Assembly: GCA_003506895.1 (NCBI GenBank)
Contig: DNXO01000136.1
Coordinates: 38,682 to 58,149 of the forward strand
Direction: 5' to 3'
Length of the DNA: 19,468 nucleotides
Source: Acetobacteraceae bacterium
GTDB lineage: Bacteria > Pseudomonadota > Alphaproteobacteria > Acetobacterales > Acetobacteraceae
Part shown: positions 1 to 7,593 of the stretch, piece after piece
How the letters are laid out: each line of letters starts with the position of its first letter
How positions within the stretch are numbered: the first letter of the stretch is position 1
Position numbers and translations under genes: made by a program
The notes under the pieces: generated by a model
The model's database searches: none
What the model was told of the DNA's origin: nothing
The model's input: the letters and a program-made list of their open reading frames with translations, nothing else

Positions 1-58
1 CGGCGCCGAGATAGCCGGTCAGCACCGTTACCGGCACCTGTGTGTTGATGTCAGCCAT
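1..58 (-). CDS. CobW-family GTP-binding protein, N-terminal fragment
   Basis: Only the first 19 codons are in the window. They start MADINTQVPVTV and run into LTGYLGA, the beginning of the P-loop (GYLGAGKTT) that opens CobW/YjiA/COG0523 metal-chaperone GTPases. The family hydrolyses GTP to deliver metals such as zinc or cobalt to target proteins. An AGGAG lies about 8 bases upstream of this ATG, which supports the start. The gene leaves the window at its left edge, so the metal-binding motif and subgroup cannot be seen. It follows dnaA on the same strand with a gap of about 100 bases. Confidence 0.75.
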   Translation of the reverse strand, partial: MADINTQVPVTVLTGYLGA

Positions 59-89
59 GATCGCTGGCTCCTGAGCTGTTTCACCCAGC

Positions 90-115
90 AATATAGGTGT
101 GGCGTGCTTCGTCAA
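90..115 (-). promoter_or_regulatory. Possible promoter for the CobW-family gene
   Basis: On the minus strand a TTGACG (110-115) is followed by TATATT (90-95), about 30 bases before the ATG at 58. The spacer is 14 bases, shorter than the usual 16-18, so this is a weak candidate. It would allow the gene to be transcribed independently of dnaA. Confidence 0.2.
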
Positions 116-161
116 CTATGCTTGATTACCCGGCGCATGGCAGCGCGGCGGATTGCGGCTG

Positions 162-1631
162 TCAGGATTCCAGCAGCCGCCGCAGCAACTCCACATCCTC
201 GGCGAATGTTCCGTCGCGCTCCATCAACTCGGTCACGCGCGATACGGCGTGCATCACCGTGGTGTGGTCGCGGTTGCCGAACTTGCGGCCGATCTCCGGC
301 AGGCTGCGACTGGTGAGCTGTTTCGCCAAATACATCGCCACCTGACGCGGCCGAGCGACGGCGCGGGCTCGGCGGGCGGAGGACATGTCGGTCAGCCGGA
401 TGCTGTAATGTTCCGCGACTTTCTTCTGGATTTCCTCGATCGTCACACGGCGATCGTGGGCCTTCAAAATATCGTGAAGTACTTCGTGTGTAGTCTCTAA
501 AGTAACGGGGCGTCCAAATAAGTTGGCGTGTGCGACCAGCCTGTTTAATGCACCCTCTAACTCACGAACATTTGATGTAATCTTATGTGCCAGGAATTCC
601 AGCACCTTTACCGGGACATCGACTCCCGCCCGAGCGGCCTTTGCTTCCAGGATGGATATGCGTAGCTCGTATGTCGTGGAGTGTAGGTCAGCGACCATTC
701 CGCAACCCAGGCGGGTGCGCAGCCGGTGTTCGAGCCCGTTCAGATCGGACGGCGACTTGTCCGCCGAGACGACGATCTGTTTCCCTTGTTCAACTAAATA
801 GTTGAAAGTATGGAAAAATTCTTCCTGCGTATTGTCCTTGCCGATCAAGAACTGGAGATCGTCGATCATCAGCACATCGACGCTGCGGAGGTTTTCCTTG
901 AACTCCATCGTCGATTGGCTGCGGATCGCGGCGATGAAGCGGTACATAAACTTCTCGGCCGACATATAGGCGACCGACACTGGCGCGGTGGTGCGATCCG
1001 TCAGTTCCCAGGCGATGGCATGCATCAGGTGGGTCTTCCCGAGGCCGACTCCGCCATAGAGGAACAGCGGATTAAACCCGGGGCTGGACGGACGTTCGGC
1101 GACGCGGCGCGCGCACGCATAGGCAAATTCGTTAGGTTTTCCAACGACAAAGCCTTCGAACGTGAAGCGCGGATCAAGTGGTGCGGCGAGGTCGGACCGT
1201 GGTTCGACCCGTTCCTCATTCCAACTATTGGCTGCGATGGGGGCCGGAGCCGGGGCTGATGCGGGGGCCGGGCGCGCGGCTTCGATACGTGGTGCGGGCA
1301 CTTCTTCGCGTGGGGCCGCATGGGTTTGAGCCAAGGCGACGGGGGCAGGCATCGAGCCACCGACACGGACCTCGACTCGGCGGATGTCGGCATTTTCGGA
1401 TTGCCACAGGGTGCGCAAGCGGTCGCCATACCGGGTGGACACCCAGTCCCGCAGGAAGCGCGTTGGCAAATTGACTGTAATTTCATCGCCTTCCAGGCCA
1501 GCCAAGGTCATCTGGCGTAGCCAAGTGCGATACTCGACCTCACCCACTTCAGCCTGGAGCCGCCCTCTGATTCTTGTCCATTGGACCGCGATTTGCGGCA
1601 TTTCCACGATCTCAGGCTCAGTCGTGGTCAT
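162..1631 (-). CDS. dnaA: Chromosomal replication initiator protein DnaA
   Basis: DnaA binds the replication origin, oligomerises with ATP and melts the duplex. The 489-residue product has the standard order: domain I (about 1-85), an Ala/Pro-rich domain II linker (about 95-140), AAA+ domain III with Walker A GGVGLGKTH (193-201), Walker B VLMIDDLQFL (253-262) and an arginine-rich box with GLEHRLRTRLG (near 300-308), then the domain IV DNA-binding helix-turn-helix with the DnaA signature ending RDHTTVMHA (to 462). I chose the ATG at 1631 (MTTTEPEIVE). The reading frame extends 36 codons further upstream, but those codons do not look like DnaA, and AAGGGGGC lies about 7 bases before this ATG. 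The gene follows rpsT on the same strand, an arrangement common in alphaproteobacteria. Short stretches around 470-590 and 780-835 use unusually AT-rich codons. Confidence 0.97.
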   Translation of the reverse strand: MTTTEPEIVEMPQIAVQWTRIRGRLQAEVGEVEYRTWLRQMTLAGLEGDEITVNLPTRFLRDWVSTRYGDRLRTLWQSENADIRRVEVRVGGSMPAPVALAQTHAAPREEVPAPRIEAARPAPASAPAPAPIAANSWNEERVEPRSDLAAPLDPRFTFEGFVVGKPNEFAYACARRVAERPSSPGFNPLFLYGGVGLGKTHLMHAIAWELTDRTTAPVSVAYMSAEKFMYRFIAAIRSQSTMEFKENLRSVDVLMIDDLQFLIGKDNTQEEFFHTFNYLVEQGKQIVVSADKSPSDLNGLEHRLRTRLGCGMVADLHSTTYELRISILEAKAARAGVDVPVKVLEFLAHKITSNVRELEGALNRLVAHANLFGRPVTLETTHEVLHDILKAHDRRVTIEEIQKKVAEHYSIRLTDMSSARRARAVARPRQVAMYLAKQLTSRSLPEIGRKFGNRDHTTVMHAVSRVTELMERDGTFAEDVELLRRLLES

Positions 1632-1793
1632 CCAAAGCCCCCTTGAATCGGCGTTAGCCAGACAAAACATTTTCTTACCGACGAAATGAAATCGCTCGGC
1701 GTTTCCCATGTTTCCTGCCAAAAAGACGCAGTTTCTCACGACCTCGAAAGGGTTCGTTTTTCGAATAATCGAGCTTTCCGGCTGGCAGCAGTA

Positions 1794-1822
1794 AGTATGT
1801 CTAGAGTTTAGGATGGAGGCAA
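1794..1822 (-). promoter_or_regulatory. Candidate dnaA promoter
   Basis: On the minus strand TTGCCT (1817-1822), a 17-base spacer and CATACT (1794-1799) give a sigma70-like arrangement with 4 of 6 matches in each box. Transcription would start near 1787, leaving a leader of roughly 155 bases before the dnaA ATG. It was found by eye in an AT-rich spacer, so chance matches are likely. Confidence 0.3.
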
Positions 1823-1967
1823 TCGGAAATTAAGGTCGTCAAAACGAATCCAATATGAACGAAATAACATTACCAGAATATATTCGCGCTCCGCCCAGCG
1901 ATGATGCCCCCTATTGGGGCTCTGCGCCAACGCGACTTCGCAAATTGAATATCGATAATTTTCATTT

Positions 1968-1990
1968 CCTGGGGCGATGCACTGCCCCGG
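1968..1990. terminator. Hairpin downstream of rpsT, possible terminator
   Basis: CC-T-GGGGC (1968-1975) pairs with GCCCC-GG (1984-1990), giving a 7-base-pair stem with one bulged base and an 8-base loop. It lies about 40 bases after the rpsT stop. On the minus strand it is followed by an A-rich rather than T-rich sequence, so classical intrinsic termination is doubtful. Confidence 0.25.
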
Positions 1991-2031
1991 TGAATACCGG
2001 CCAACCCTGACGGTCGACCGGATCCGTCGTC

Positions 2032-2301
2032 TCAGGCCGTCTGGATCGCCTTGATCCGGGCGGAGAGGCGAGACAGCTTGCGGGCAACGGTGTTGGCGTG
2101 GATCACGCCCTTACCGGAGGCGCGCTGCATCTCAGGCTGGGCCGCCTGCAGGGCTTCCGCCGCCGCCGACTTGTCACCGGTGGCGATCGCGGTTTCGACC
2201 TTCTTAATGAAGGTACGCATACGCGACTTCCGCGCTTGGTTGCGCGCGGTGCGGGTGACGGTCTGACGGATGCGCTTGCGCGCTGATGCGGTATTGGCCA
2301 T
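2032..2301 (-). CDS. rpsT: 30S ribosomal protein S20
   Basis: S20 is a small basic primary binder of 16S rRNA in the 30S subunit. The 89-residue product starts MANTASARKRIRQ and continues with the typical Arg/Lys-rich helical sequence (RNQARKSRMRTFIKK), an Ala-rich middle, and a HANTVARKLSRL segment near the C terminus. The length is normal for the family. A GTG five codons upstream (2316) is in frame, but MANT is the conserved S20 start. The gene is followed by dnaA after a 400-base spacer and is preceded by a good promoter. Confidence 0.97.
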   Translation of the reverse strand: MANTASARKRIRQTVTRTARNQARKSRMRTFIKKVETAIATGDKSAAAEALQAAQPEMQRASGKGVIHANTVARKLSRLSARIKAIQTA

Positions 2302-2375
2302 GCGTTCTTCGATCACAACGTTAAAGAGCCCAGCGCCCCCGGCGTTGAACCGGAGCGCTTTGGCGGAAGACGCGG

Positions 2376-2404
2376 GTTCTACGCAGCACCCCCCCGCGAG
2401 TCAA
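2376..2404 (-). promoter_or_regulatory. Sigma70-like promoter of rpsT
   Basis: On the minus strand TTGACT (2399-2404) is followed after exactly 17 bases by TAGAAC (2376-2381). The -35 box matches the consensus at 5 of 6 positions and the spacing is ideal. Transcription would start near 2369, about 68 bases before the rpsT ATG, as expected for a strongly expressed ribosomal protein gene. Confidence 0.55.
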
Positions 2405-2431
2405 GGCCGTTTCCCCCCGAGTCCGGTGGCC

Positions 2432-3319
2432 TCAGGGCACCAGGATGCCTGCGCGCTTTGCCTTCTCCTCGGGTTCGACATGGATGGTGATCATGAGATG
2501 ACCCATCTCGGCTTTCAGTGCATCCTCGATCCGGTCGCAGATCGCATGCGCCGCGGCAACGGTCATCACGCCGGGCACGACAAGGTGGAATTCCAGGAAG
2601 GTCAGCCGCCCGGCGTGCCGGGTTCGCAGGTCATGTGCCTCGATCGCACCGGACGCGCTGCCGGCGACCAGTTGCTTGATCCGGTCCACCACCGCCGGCT
2701 CTGGCGCGCTGTCCATCAATCCATTGACCGAGGTCGAGATCATCCGCATGCCCGCCCACAGCACATAGACGCCGGTCGCGGCGGCCAGCAGCGGATCGAG
2801 CCAGTACTGGCCGCTGAACACGGCCAGTAACACGCCTATGGCGATTCCGACCGAGGTGACGACGTCGGACAGCAGATGCCGCGCATCGGCATCGAGTGCG
2901 GGTGAGCGCAGCCGCCGGCCGGCGGCAAGCAGAACGGCGGACCATGTCGCGTTCATCACGGTCGCGGCCGCATTCAGCGCGAGTCCCTGGAACGGGAGGG
3001 CGAGCACATGGCCGTGCTTCCAGCTTTCCCAAGCCTCGGCAAAGATCAGCAGCGCGGCGACGACGATCAACGCGCCCTCGATGACGGCGGCGAAGAACTC
3101 CGCCTTGTCGTGACCATAGGGATGGTTGGCGTCAGCCGGCCGGGCGGCGAAGCGCAGCGCGCCCAGGGCGATCAGGCTGGCGGCAACATTGACCGTGCTC
3201 TCCAGCGCGTCGGAATACAGCGCCGCGCTGCCGGTGAGCCACCAGGCGGCGCCTTTCAAACAGAGCACAAGGCAGCCTAGAGCCATACTGCCGAGTGCGA
3301 AGCGCTCTCCGGATGTCAT
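2432..3319 (-). CDS. Cation diffusion facilitator (CDF) family transporter
   Basis: The 295-residue protein is a proton-driven metal(II) exporter of the inner membrane, of the FieF/YiiP type. It has about six membrane segments, the family motif HPYGHDKAEFF (66-76) after the second segment, HLLSD (148-152) in the fifth segment supplying the His and Asp of the transport site, and a cytoplasmic C-terminal domain (from about 205) with His229, His235, His245 and His280. In the second segment the YiiP-type DxxxD is replaced by Asp37-Ala-Leu-Glu40-Ser41, so the second Asp is missing and a Glu sits one residue earlier. The metal (Zn, Fe, Co or Mn) cannot be assigned. The ATG used has only a weak AGGCG upstream. 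The gene is probably monocistronic. Confidence 0.9.
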   Translation of the reverse strand: MTSGERFALGSMALGCLVLCLKGAAWWLTGSAALYSDALESTVNVAASLIALGALRFAARPADANHPYGHDKAEFFAAVIEGALIVVAALLIFAEAWESWKHGHVLALPFQGLALNAAATVMNATWSAVLLAAGRRLRSPALDADARHLLSDVVTSVGIAIGVLLAVFSGQYWLDPLLAAATGVYVLWAGMRMISTSVNGLMDSAPEPAVVDRIKQLVAGSASGAIEAHDLRTRHAGRLTFLEFHLVVPGVMTVAAAHAICDRIEDALKAEMGHLMITIHVEPEEKAKRAGILVP

Positions 3320-3438
3320 GCGCGGCGCCTAGCACATCGCCGGGCGCGCGTCAGCCGTGTGCGGATCAGAGCGGTGACCCGGACGATCGATTAACGAGTC
3401 AGAATGGCATCCCCGAGCCGGCGCGCGTGGATGTCACT

Positions 3439-4728
3439 CTAGGATGCCGCGGCGATCTGTGCTTTGCGCATCTGGCTCGCGCGCAACGGCCGCAGCACGA
3501 ACAGTGCCAGCAGGACGACAACGACATTGGTGACCGCGGCGACCAGGAAGACCGACTCCCAGCTACCGGTTGCCGATTTCAGCACGTTTGCCAAGGGCAC
3601 CAGGAAGGCCGAAGTGCCCTTGGCCGTGTACAGCAGGCTGGCATTGGTGGTGGCGTATTTAGGGCCGAACGTGTCGGTGCAGGTGGAGGGAAACAGGGAG
3701 AAAATCTCACCCCAGGTGAAGAAAATCAGCCCGGCGCACAGCACGAACGCCCAGGGCGTCTGTCCCGCTACCGCCAGCAGCCAGTAGCTGAACGCGCCCA
3801 GGCTGAACGCCAGCGCCATCGTCTTCTCCCGTCCGATTCTGTCGGACAGACCGCCGAAGACCGGCCGGGCGACGCCGTTCAATACGTTGTCCACGACGAG
3901 CGCGACGCTGAGTGTGCTGGCGCCCATGAAGATCGCGGTGTTGGATATGCCGTAGTCCTTTGCGATCGGGCCAAGCTGCGCCGTCGCCATCAGTCCGCTG
4001 GCCGAGACGCACAGGAACATCGCATACAGAAGCCAGAAAATCGGCGAGCGCAGCATCTCCAGGCTCGTTGAGCTGCGTATCGACTGCCGCAAGTTGGGGT
4101 TTCCCTGGTTGGACAAGACGATCGGCTGGTCCGGTCCGCGCAAAACCTTTGCGACGATTACAAGGACCACGGCCTGGCCAATGCCAAACCACAAAAAAGC
4201 CTGCTGGTAACCAGCCGCGCCGATGGTCAACCGAATCGGCACTACGGTCAGCGCCGCACCGGCCCCAAATCCGGCGGCCGTCAGGCCGACCGCCAGCCCA
4301 CGCCGATCGGGGAACCATTTCACGGCGTTGCCGACACAAGTAGCATAGATGGCGCCGGCGCCGGTGCCGGATACCGCGGCACCTAGATATAAGAGTGCCA
4401 GCGACTCGGCATAGGCGTTAAGCACCCAGCCGATCCCAACCAACAGACCGCCTCCGGCGATCGTCAGGCTGGGACCCGTCCGGGGACCCAACCGGTCCAC
4501 GATCGCGCCGGCGGCAGGGGTCAACCAGGTTTCCGTGGCAATGAAGATGGAGAATGCCCACTGGATTTCCGCCAGGGACCACCCGCGCGCGACATGCATC
4601 GGATCGACGAACAGCGTCCAGGCGTATTGCAGGTTGGCAATCAACGCCATGCAGAGGACGCCAAGCGAAAGTTGGACCCAACGGCCACGCAAAGCCGGTA
4701 GCCCGGAGATGTTCTCGGACACGTTCAT
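3439..4728 (-). CDS. OxlT-like MFS antiporter (oxalate/formate type)
   Basis: The 429-residue protein has 12 predicted membrane segments and aligns along its length with the oxalate/formate antiporter OxlT: NLQYAWTLFVDP in helix 1, VKWFPDRRGLAVG in the helix 4-5 region, and FFTWGEIFSLFPSTCTD near helix 10. The two charged residues that bind oxalate in OxlT, Arg272 and Lys355, have counterparts at Arg288 (NGVARPVFGG) and Lys370 (LLYTAKGTSAF). Oxalate or a related dicarboxylate is therefore a reasonable substrate, but no oxalyl-CoA decarboxylase or formyl-CoA transferase gene is in the window. The start is uncertain. I chose the ATG at 4728 because it gives the OxlT-like N-terminal length; an ATG at 4752 and a GTG at 4782 are in frame. 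Confidence 0.85.
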   Translation of the reverse strand: MNVSENISGLPALRGRWVQLSLGVLCMALIANLQYAWTLFVDPMHVARGWSLAEIQWAFSIFIATETWLTPAAGAIVDRLGPRTGPSLTIAGGGLLVGIGWVLNAYAESLALLYLGAAVSGTGAGAIYATCVGNAVKWFPDRRGLAVGLTAAGFGAGAALTVVPIRLTIGAAGYQQAFLWFGIGQAVVLVIVAKVLRGPDQPIVLSNQGNPNLRQSIRSSTSLEMLRSPIFWLLYAMFLCVSASGLMATAQLGPIAKDYGISNTAIFMGASTLSVALVVDNVLNGVARPVFGGLSDRIGREKTMALAFSLGAFSYWLLAVAGQTPWAFVLCAGLIFFTWGEIFSLFPSTCTDTFGPKYATTNASLLYTAKGTSAFLVPLANVLKSATGSWESVFLVAAVTNVVVVLLALFVLRPLRASQMRKAQIAAAS

Positions 4729-4914
4729 GCTCCCCAAACGCCGGTTCGGCATTATTGTTTCAGTCCGCCGCCGCGCACGCACTTATAACTATTCCGGCGG
4801 AATGACAAAAGCGCTTCGGCGACGATGCGCTCGCTTAAATGAGAAGAAACAAAGATGGCGGCGCGCCGGTTCCCGCGCTATCCAGCGCCCGGATTCGGAA
4901 AAAGAGGAAAAGCC

Positions 4915-5421
4915 ATGCGTCGACTCATGAGTGCTGTTGCCGCCCTGACCATGCTGTCCGCCCAGCCGGTGCTGGCCGCCCGTCAATGCACGTCGCTGGC
5001 GGACCAGTCGGCATTCGAGGTGCAGGCCCTGCGTAGCGAGTTAATGGTGCTGGCCACCGGGTGCCACACGGACGAGCAGTACAACGCTTTCATCCGTCGT
5101 TTCCAGGCGGACCTGCAGGGCAATGAGAAATCGATCAATGCCTATTTCCAGCACCGCTACGGCCGTGCGGCGCAAACCGAACACGACCGGTTCGTGACCG
5201 ATCTGGCGAATGCGATTTCCCGCCAGGGCAGCGACCTGGGTGGGGATTTCTGTCCGCGCAACGGGATGATCTTCAACGAGGTGCTGGCGCTTGAGAACGC
5301 GTCGGAGTTGGCGGACTTCGCGGCGGGCAAGGATCTGGTCCCGGCCTCGGTGGATATCTGCACGCCGATGCCCTCCAGCGCCGCGACCACACGTAAGGCG
5401 GCCGCGGCACAGAAGCGCTAG
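4915..5421 (+). CDS. Secreted hypothetical protein with four cysteines
   Basis: The 168-residue product starts MRRLMSAVAALTML and has a clear Sec signal peptide with a likely cleavage site at VLA-AR near residues 21-22. The mature part has four Cys (25, 50, 113, 149), enough for two disulfides, a helical middle with many Gln, Arg and Asp residues, and an Ala/Lys-rich tail. I recognise no domain. The start is supported by AGAGGAAAAG just before the ATG at 4915; an upstream in-frame ATG at 4855 lacks a signal sequence and site. The gene is divergent from the OxlT-like carrier. A periplasmic location is inferred; the function is unknown. Confidence 0.8.
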   Translation: MRRLMSAVAALTMLSAQPVLAARQCTSLADQSAFEVQALRSELMVLATGCHTDEQYNAFIRRFQADLQGNEKSINAYFQHRYGRAAQTEHDRFVTDLANAISRQGSDLGGDFCPRNGMIFNEVLALENASELADFAAGKDLVPASVDICTPMPSSAATTRKAAAAQKR

Positions 5422-5830
5422 ACGCGGGCCTGATATCGGCGGGCGACCTCGCGGGTTGGGATGTCATGGTGGGGGCTGGCCAGTGCAAACTGGCGGCCCG
5501 CGCCGCCAGTTGCCGCTCCATCGGCGCCTTCGGGAGTGGTGCCGCCTTGTCCTACCGATGTTTCTGGCCGGGGTCGGACAATTTGGCCAGATCGAGCATG
5601 GATGCCACGGCCGCCGCGTGGTTCAGCCACAGATCGGCGGGACCGCGAGCCAAGGCCCTGCGCGACAGCGCGGGCGCGTCGAGGTCCCAATCAATCGGCG
5701 GGCGCGTCAGCAGATGTTCGGTCAGGACAGACGAAGCCTGCATCTTTCCCTGGAAGCAAAACCGATTCGTGGCCGATCAAACGCTTATTTTAACGCGCAT
5801 GGGGCCTGTGCCCGCCAGGAGGAGGTAGCA
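5422..5830. other. Convergent intergenic region, no convincing gene
   Basis: This 409-base stretch lies between the ends of two convergent genes. Several short ORFs cross it, including a minus-strand one at 5552-5743 starting MQASSVLTEHLL, but none has a ribosome binding site or a family I recognise. It could be a decayed gene. The clearest structure is the hairpin at 5488-5511. Confidence 0.5.
5488..5511. terminator. Strong hairpin between convergent genes
   Basis: AACTGGCGG (5488-5496) pairs perfectly with CCGCCAGTT (5503-5511) around a 6-base loop. It lies about 70 bases after the secreted-protein stop and is the best candidate for a terminator of that gene. No T-tract follows on either strand, so the role is tentative. 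Confidence 0.4.
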
Positions 5831-6745
5831 TCATACCTTCTCAACCTCGGCCCGCCCCAGGATGCCGGTGGGCATGAAAATCAGCACGACGATCAGGATC
5901 GAGAACGCGGCGACGTCCTTGTATTCCACGCTGAAATAGGCTGACCAGAAAACCTCGATCAATCCGATCAGCAGGCCGCCCAGAACCGCGCCGGGCAGGC
6001 TGCCTATGCCGCCCAGAACCGCGGCGGTAAAGGCTTTTACGCCGGCGATGAAGCCGATGTAGAAGTCGATCACCCCATAGTACAGCAGGAACATGAACCC
6101 GGCGACGGCGGCCAGGGCGGCGCCGATGACGAAGGTCAGGCTGATCGTGCGGTCGGTGTCGATACCCAGCAGGCTGGCCATTTTCAGGTCCTGCTCGCAA
6201 GCGCGCATGGTCCGTCCCAGCGGGGTCTTCGTCACCAGCCAGGTAAAAATCCCCAGGATGGTCATGGTGATCACCACGATGGCGATTTGCATCCAGGACA
6301 GCCTGACCGCGAAACCGCCCCGGTCCATGATCTCGATGCCGCCGGGAATAATCGCCTCGATCGGTTTGACCCGGGCACCCTGGCTGACCTGGACGAAGTT
6401 CTGCAGCGTGATCGACATGCCGATGGCGCTGATCAACGGCGCCAGCCGAAAGGACCCCCTGAGCGGCCGATACGCCACACGTTCGATGGTCCAGCCATAC
6501 AACGCGGCGATGCCGGCTGCGAAGATCAGCGTCAGGGCAAGTGCGAGCGGCACCGAGGTAATGCCGAGCGCGGCCAAGCCAAGAAGGGCGATCAAGGAGA
6601 GGAAGGAACCGACCATGAACACGTCGCCATGGGCGAAATTGATCATCCCGATGATGCCGTAAACCATGGTATAACCGACCGCGATCAGGCCGTAGATCAT
6701 CCCCAGCGTCACGCCGTTGATGAGTTGTTGCAGGGCGTAGGCCAA
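5831..6745 (-). CDS. livH: Branched-chain amino acid ABC transporter permease LivH
   Basis: This is an inner-membrane permease of the LivH type, half of the channel for an ABC importer of Leu/Ile/Val or related substrates. The 304-residue product matches E. coli LivH through most of its length: LQQLINGVTLG at the start, GYTMVYGIIGMINFAHGDV, YGWTIERVAYRPLRGS, RACEQDLKMASLLGI (the loop that contacts the ATPase), KAFTAAVLGGIGSLPGA and the ending PTGILGRAEVEKV. I place the start at a TTG (6743-6745) because the homology begins there and GGAG lies 5 bases upstream. An ATG at 6889 would add 48 residues with no LivH similarity. No livM, livG, livF or binding-protein gene is nearby, so the other components must be elsewhere or absent. 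Confidence 0.93.
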   Translation of the reverse strand: MAYALQQLINGVTLGMIYGLIAVGYTMVYGIIGMINFAHGDVFMVGSFLSLIALLGLAALGITSVPLALALTLIFAAGIAALYGWTIERVAYRPLRGSFRLAPLISAIGMSITLQNFVQVSQGARVKPIEAIIPGGIEIMDRGGFAVRLSWMQIAIVVITMTILGIFTWLVTKTPLGRTMRACEQDLKMASLLGIDTDRTISLTFVIGAALAAVAGFMFLLYYGVIDFYIGFIAGVKAFTAAVLGGIGSLPGAVLGGLLIGLIEVFWSAYFSVEYKDVAAFSILIVVLIFMPTGILGRAEVEKV

Positions 6746-6750
6746 TCGAT

Positions 6751-6754
6751 CTCC
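6751..6754 (-). promoter_or_regulatory. Ribosome binding site supporting the TTG start of livH
   Basis: GGAG on the minus strand lies five bases before the TTG at 6743-6745. No comparable site precedes the upstream in-frame ATG at 6889. Together with the LivH alignment this decides the start. Confidence 0.5.
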
Positions 6755-7181
6755 GATTCCAGTGCTTGGCGCGATGCAACCATGCGGGACGCATATGGCG
6801 CAAGGGTGGTCACCGTCCGCTTGGGCGGGTTTCGTCCCTGTGTTGGAAATGGCTGGCGTCACGGCGCGTGAAGCGTCATGACCGGCCAAACAATCCTGGA
6901 ACGCTACCGCTTCTGGCGCGGTTCGGCGACGTATCGGGTGCGGGGGCGTTGAAAGGGCTGTCGGCGAAGGAGCATCCCGTCGATCAGCGACGGATCAATA
7001 CTGTGATTCGTGATAAATAAAAACCAGTGTTGTCACAAGTATTGGACGCGGTTTCCACCAAGGCCTGGCGGGTGCGAGGGGCGCCGGCGAGGTGATCCCC
7101 GATGTCCAGTACCGGTATCGGGTCGGCATTCATGGCGATCTGTTTTCGCTGCGTGGGGGAAACCGTATCGCGGCGCGATGC

Positions 7182-7397
7182 TCAGTTGGACCGTGGGCCG
7201 GCACTTTGTGAGGGATTGATGCCGACTCCCAACGGCTGAAACCCAGCATTGTTGCGCCCTTCAAGGCGCGAGATCGATTGATCGATCACATCCAGATCGT
7301 CCTGGTAGATGACGATGCGACGAAGCGCGCGCAGCCGGTCCAATTCCGCCGACGCCGTCGGTCTCAGCCCGTTCGATTTCCGGATCAGGGTGCTCAT
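7182..7397 (-). CDS. Doubtful small ORF, 71 residues
   Basis: The frame starts MSTLIRKSNGL, then has a segment rich in Leu, Arg and Asp that would form an amphipathic helix (AELDRLRALRRIV, QDDLDVIDQSISRLEG), and ends with a Pro/Ser-rich tail. Its third codon positions are fairly GC-rich in the first two thirds, and the sequence upstream is AT-rich, as a promoter region might be. There is no clear ribosome binding site and no family I know. It may be a real small protein or a remnant. Confidence 0.25.
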   Translation of the reverse strand: MSTLIRKSNGLRPTASAELDRLRALRRIVIYQDDLDVIDQSISRLEGRNNAGFQPLGVGINPSQSAGPRSN

Positions 7398-7593
7398 GTA
7401 ATGATAATGCCCACTTCCCCGGGCAAGATGATGATATTTCCGTTAAAGCCGCCAAACATGAGCATAATTTCGTATCAATCGTAATGAAACCATTTTGTAG
7501 TAATTTTTGACGCTCGGGCCCGTTCTGTCACGATGGCGGGGCGTGTGCGTTCGGCTGTGGAGATTGCGCTTATTCTTGACTGGTGATGTCTTT

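Larger units (their letters stand above)
1632..2031. other. AT-rich intergenic region between rpsT and dnaA
   Basis: This 400-base spacer is clearly more AT-rich than the flanking genes and holds no convincing ORF. It is the probable regulatory region of dnaA. I looked for DnaA boxes (TTATCCACA-like) on both strands and saw none, so I do not call it an origin. Two GANTC sites, the CcrM methylation motif of alphaproteobacteria, lie at 1645-1649 and 1846-1850. A perfect 5-base-pair hairpin sits at 1906-1920 (GCCCC/GGGGC) and a second, longer one at 1968-1990. Confidence 0.6.

Noticed and set aside
1632..1739. N-terminal extension of DnaA from 1739
   Set aside because: The 36 added residues are unlike DnaA domain I and the ATG at 1631 has a suitable upstream GGGGG.
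1632..2031. Replication origin next to dnaA
   Set aside because: AT-rich and beside dnaA, but no DnaA-box cluster or repeated AT-rich units could be seen on either strand.
5552..5743. Minus-strand ORF starting MQASSVLTEHLL
   Set aside because: Protein-like composition, but no ribosome binding site, no family recognised and an early stop; kept only as a possible remnant in the intergenic entry.
5841..6803. Second minus-strand frame of 320 codons over livH
   Set aside because: It overlaps livH in another frame and gives an Arg/His-rich sequence; LivH itself matches along its full length.
6746..6889. N-terminal extension of LivH from the ATG at 6889
   Set aside because: The 48 added residues have no LivH similarity, while a TTG with GGAG upstream lies exactly where homology begins.
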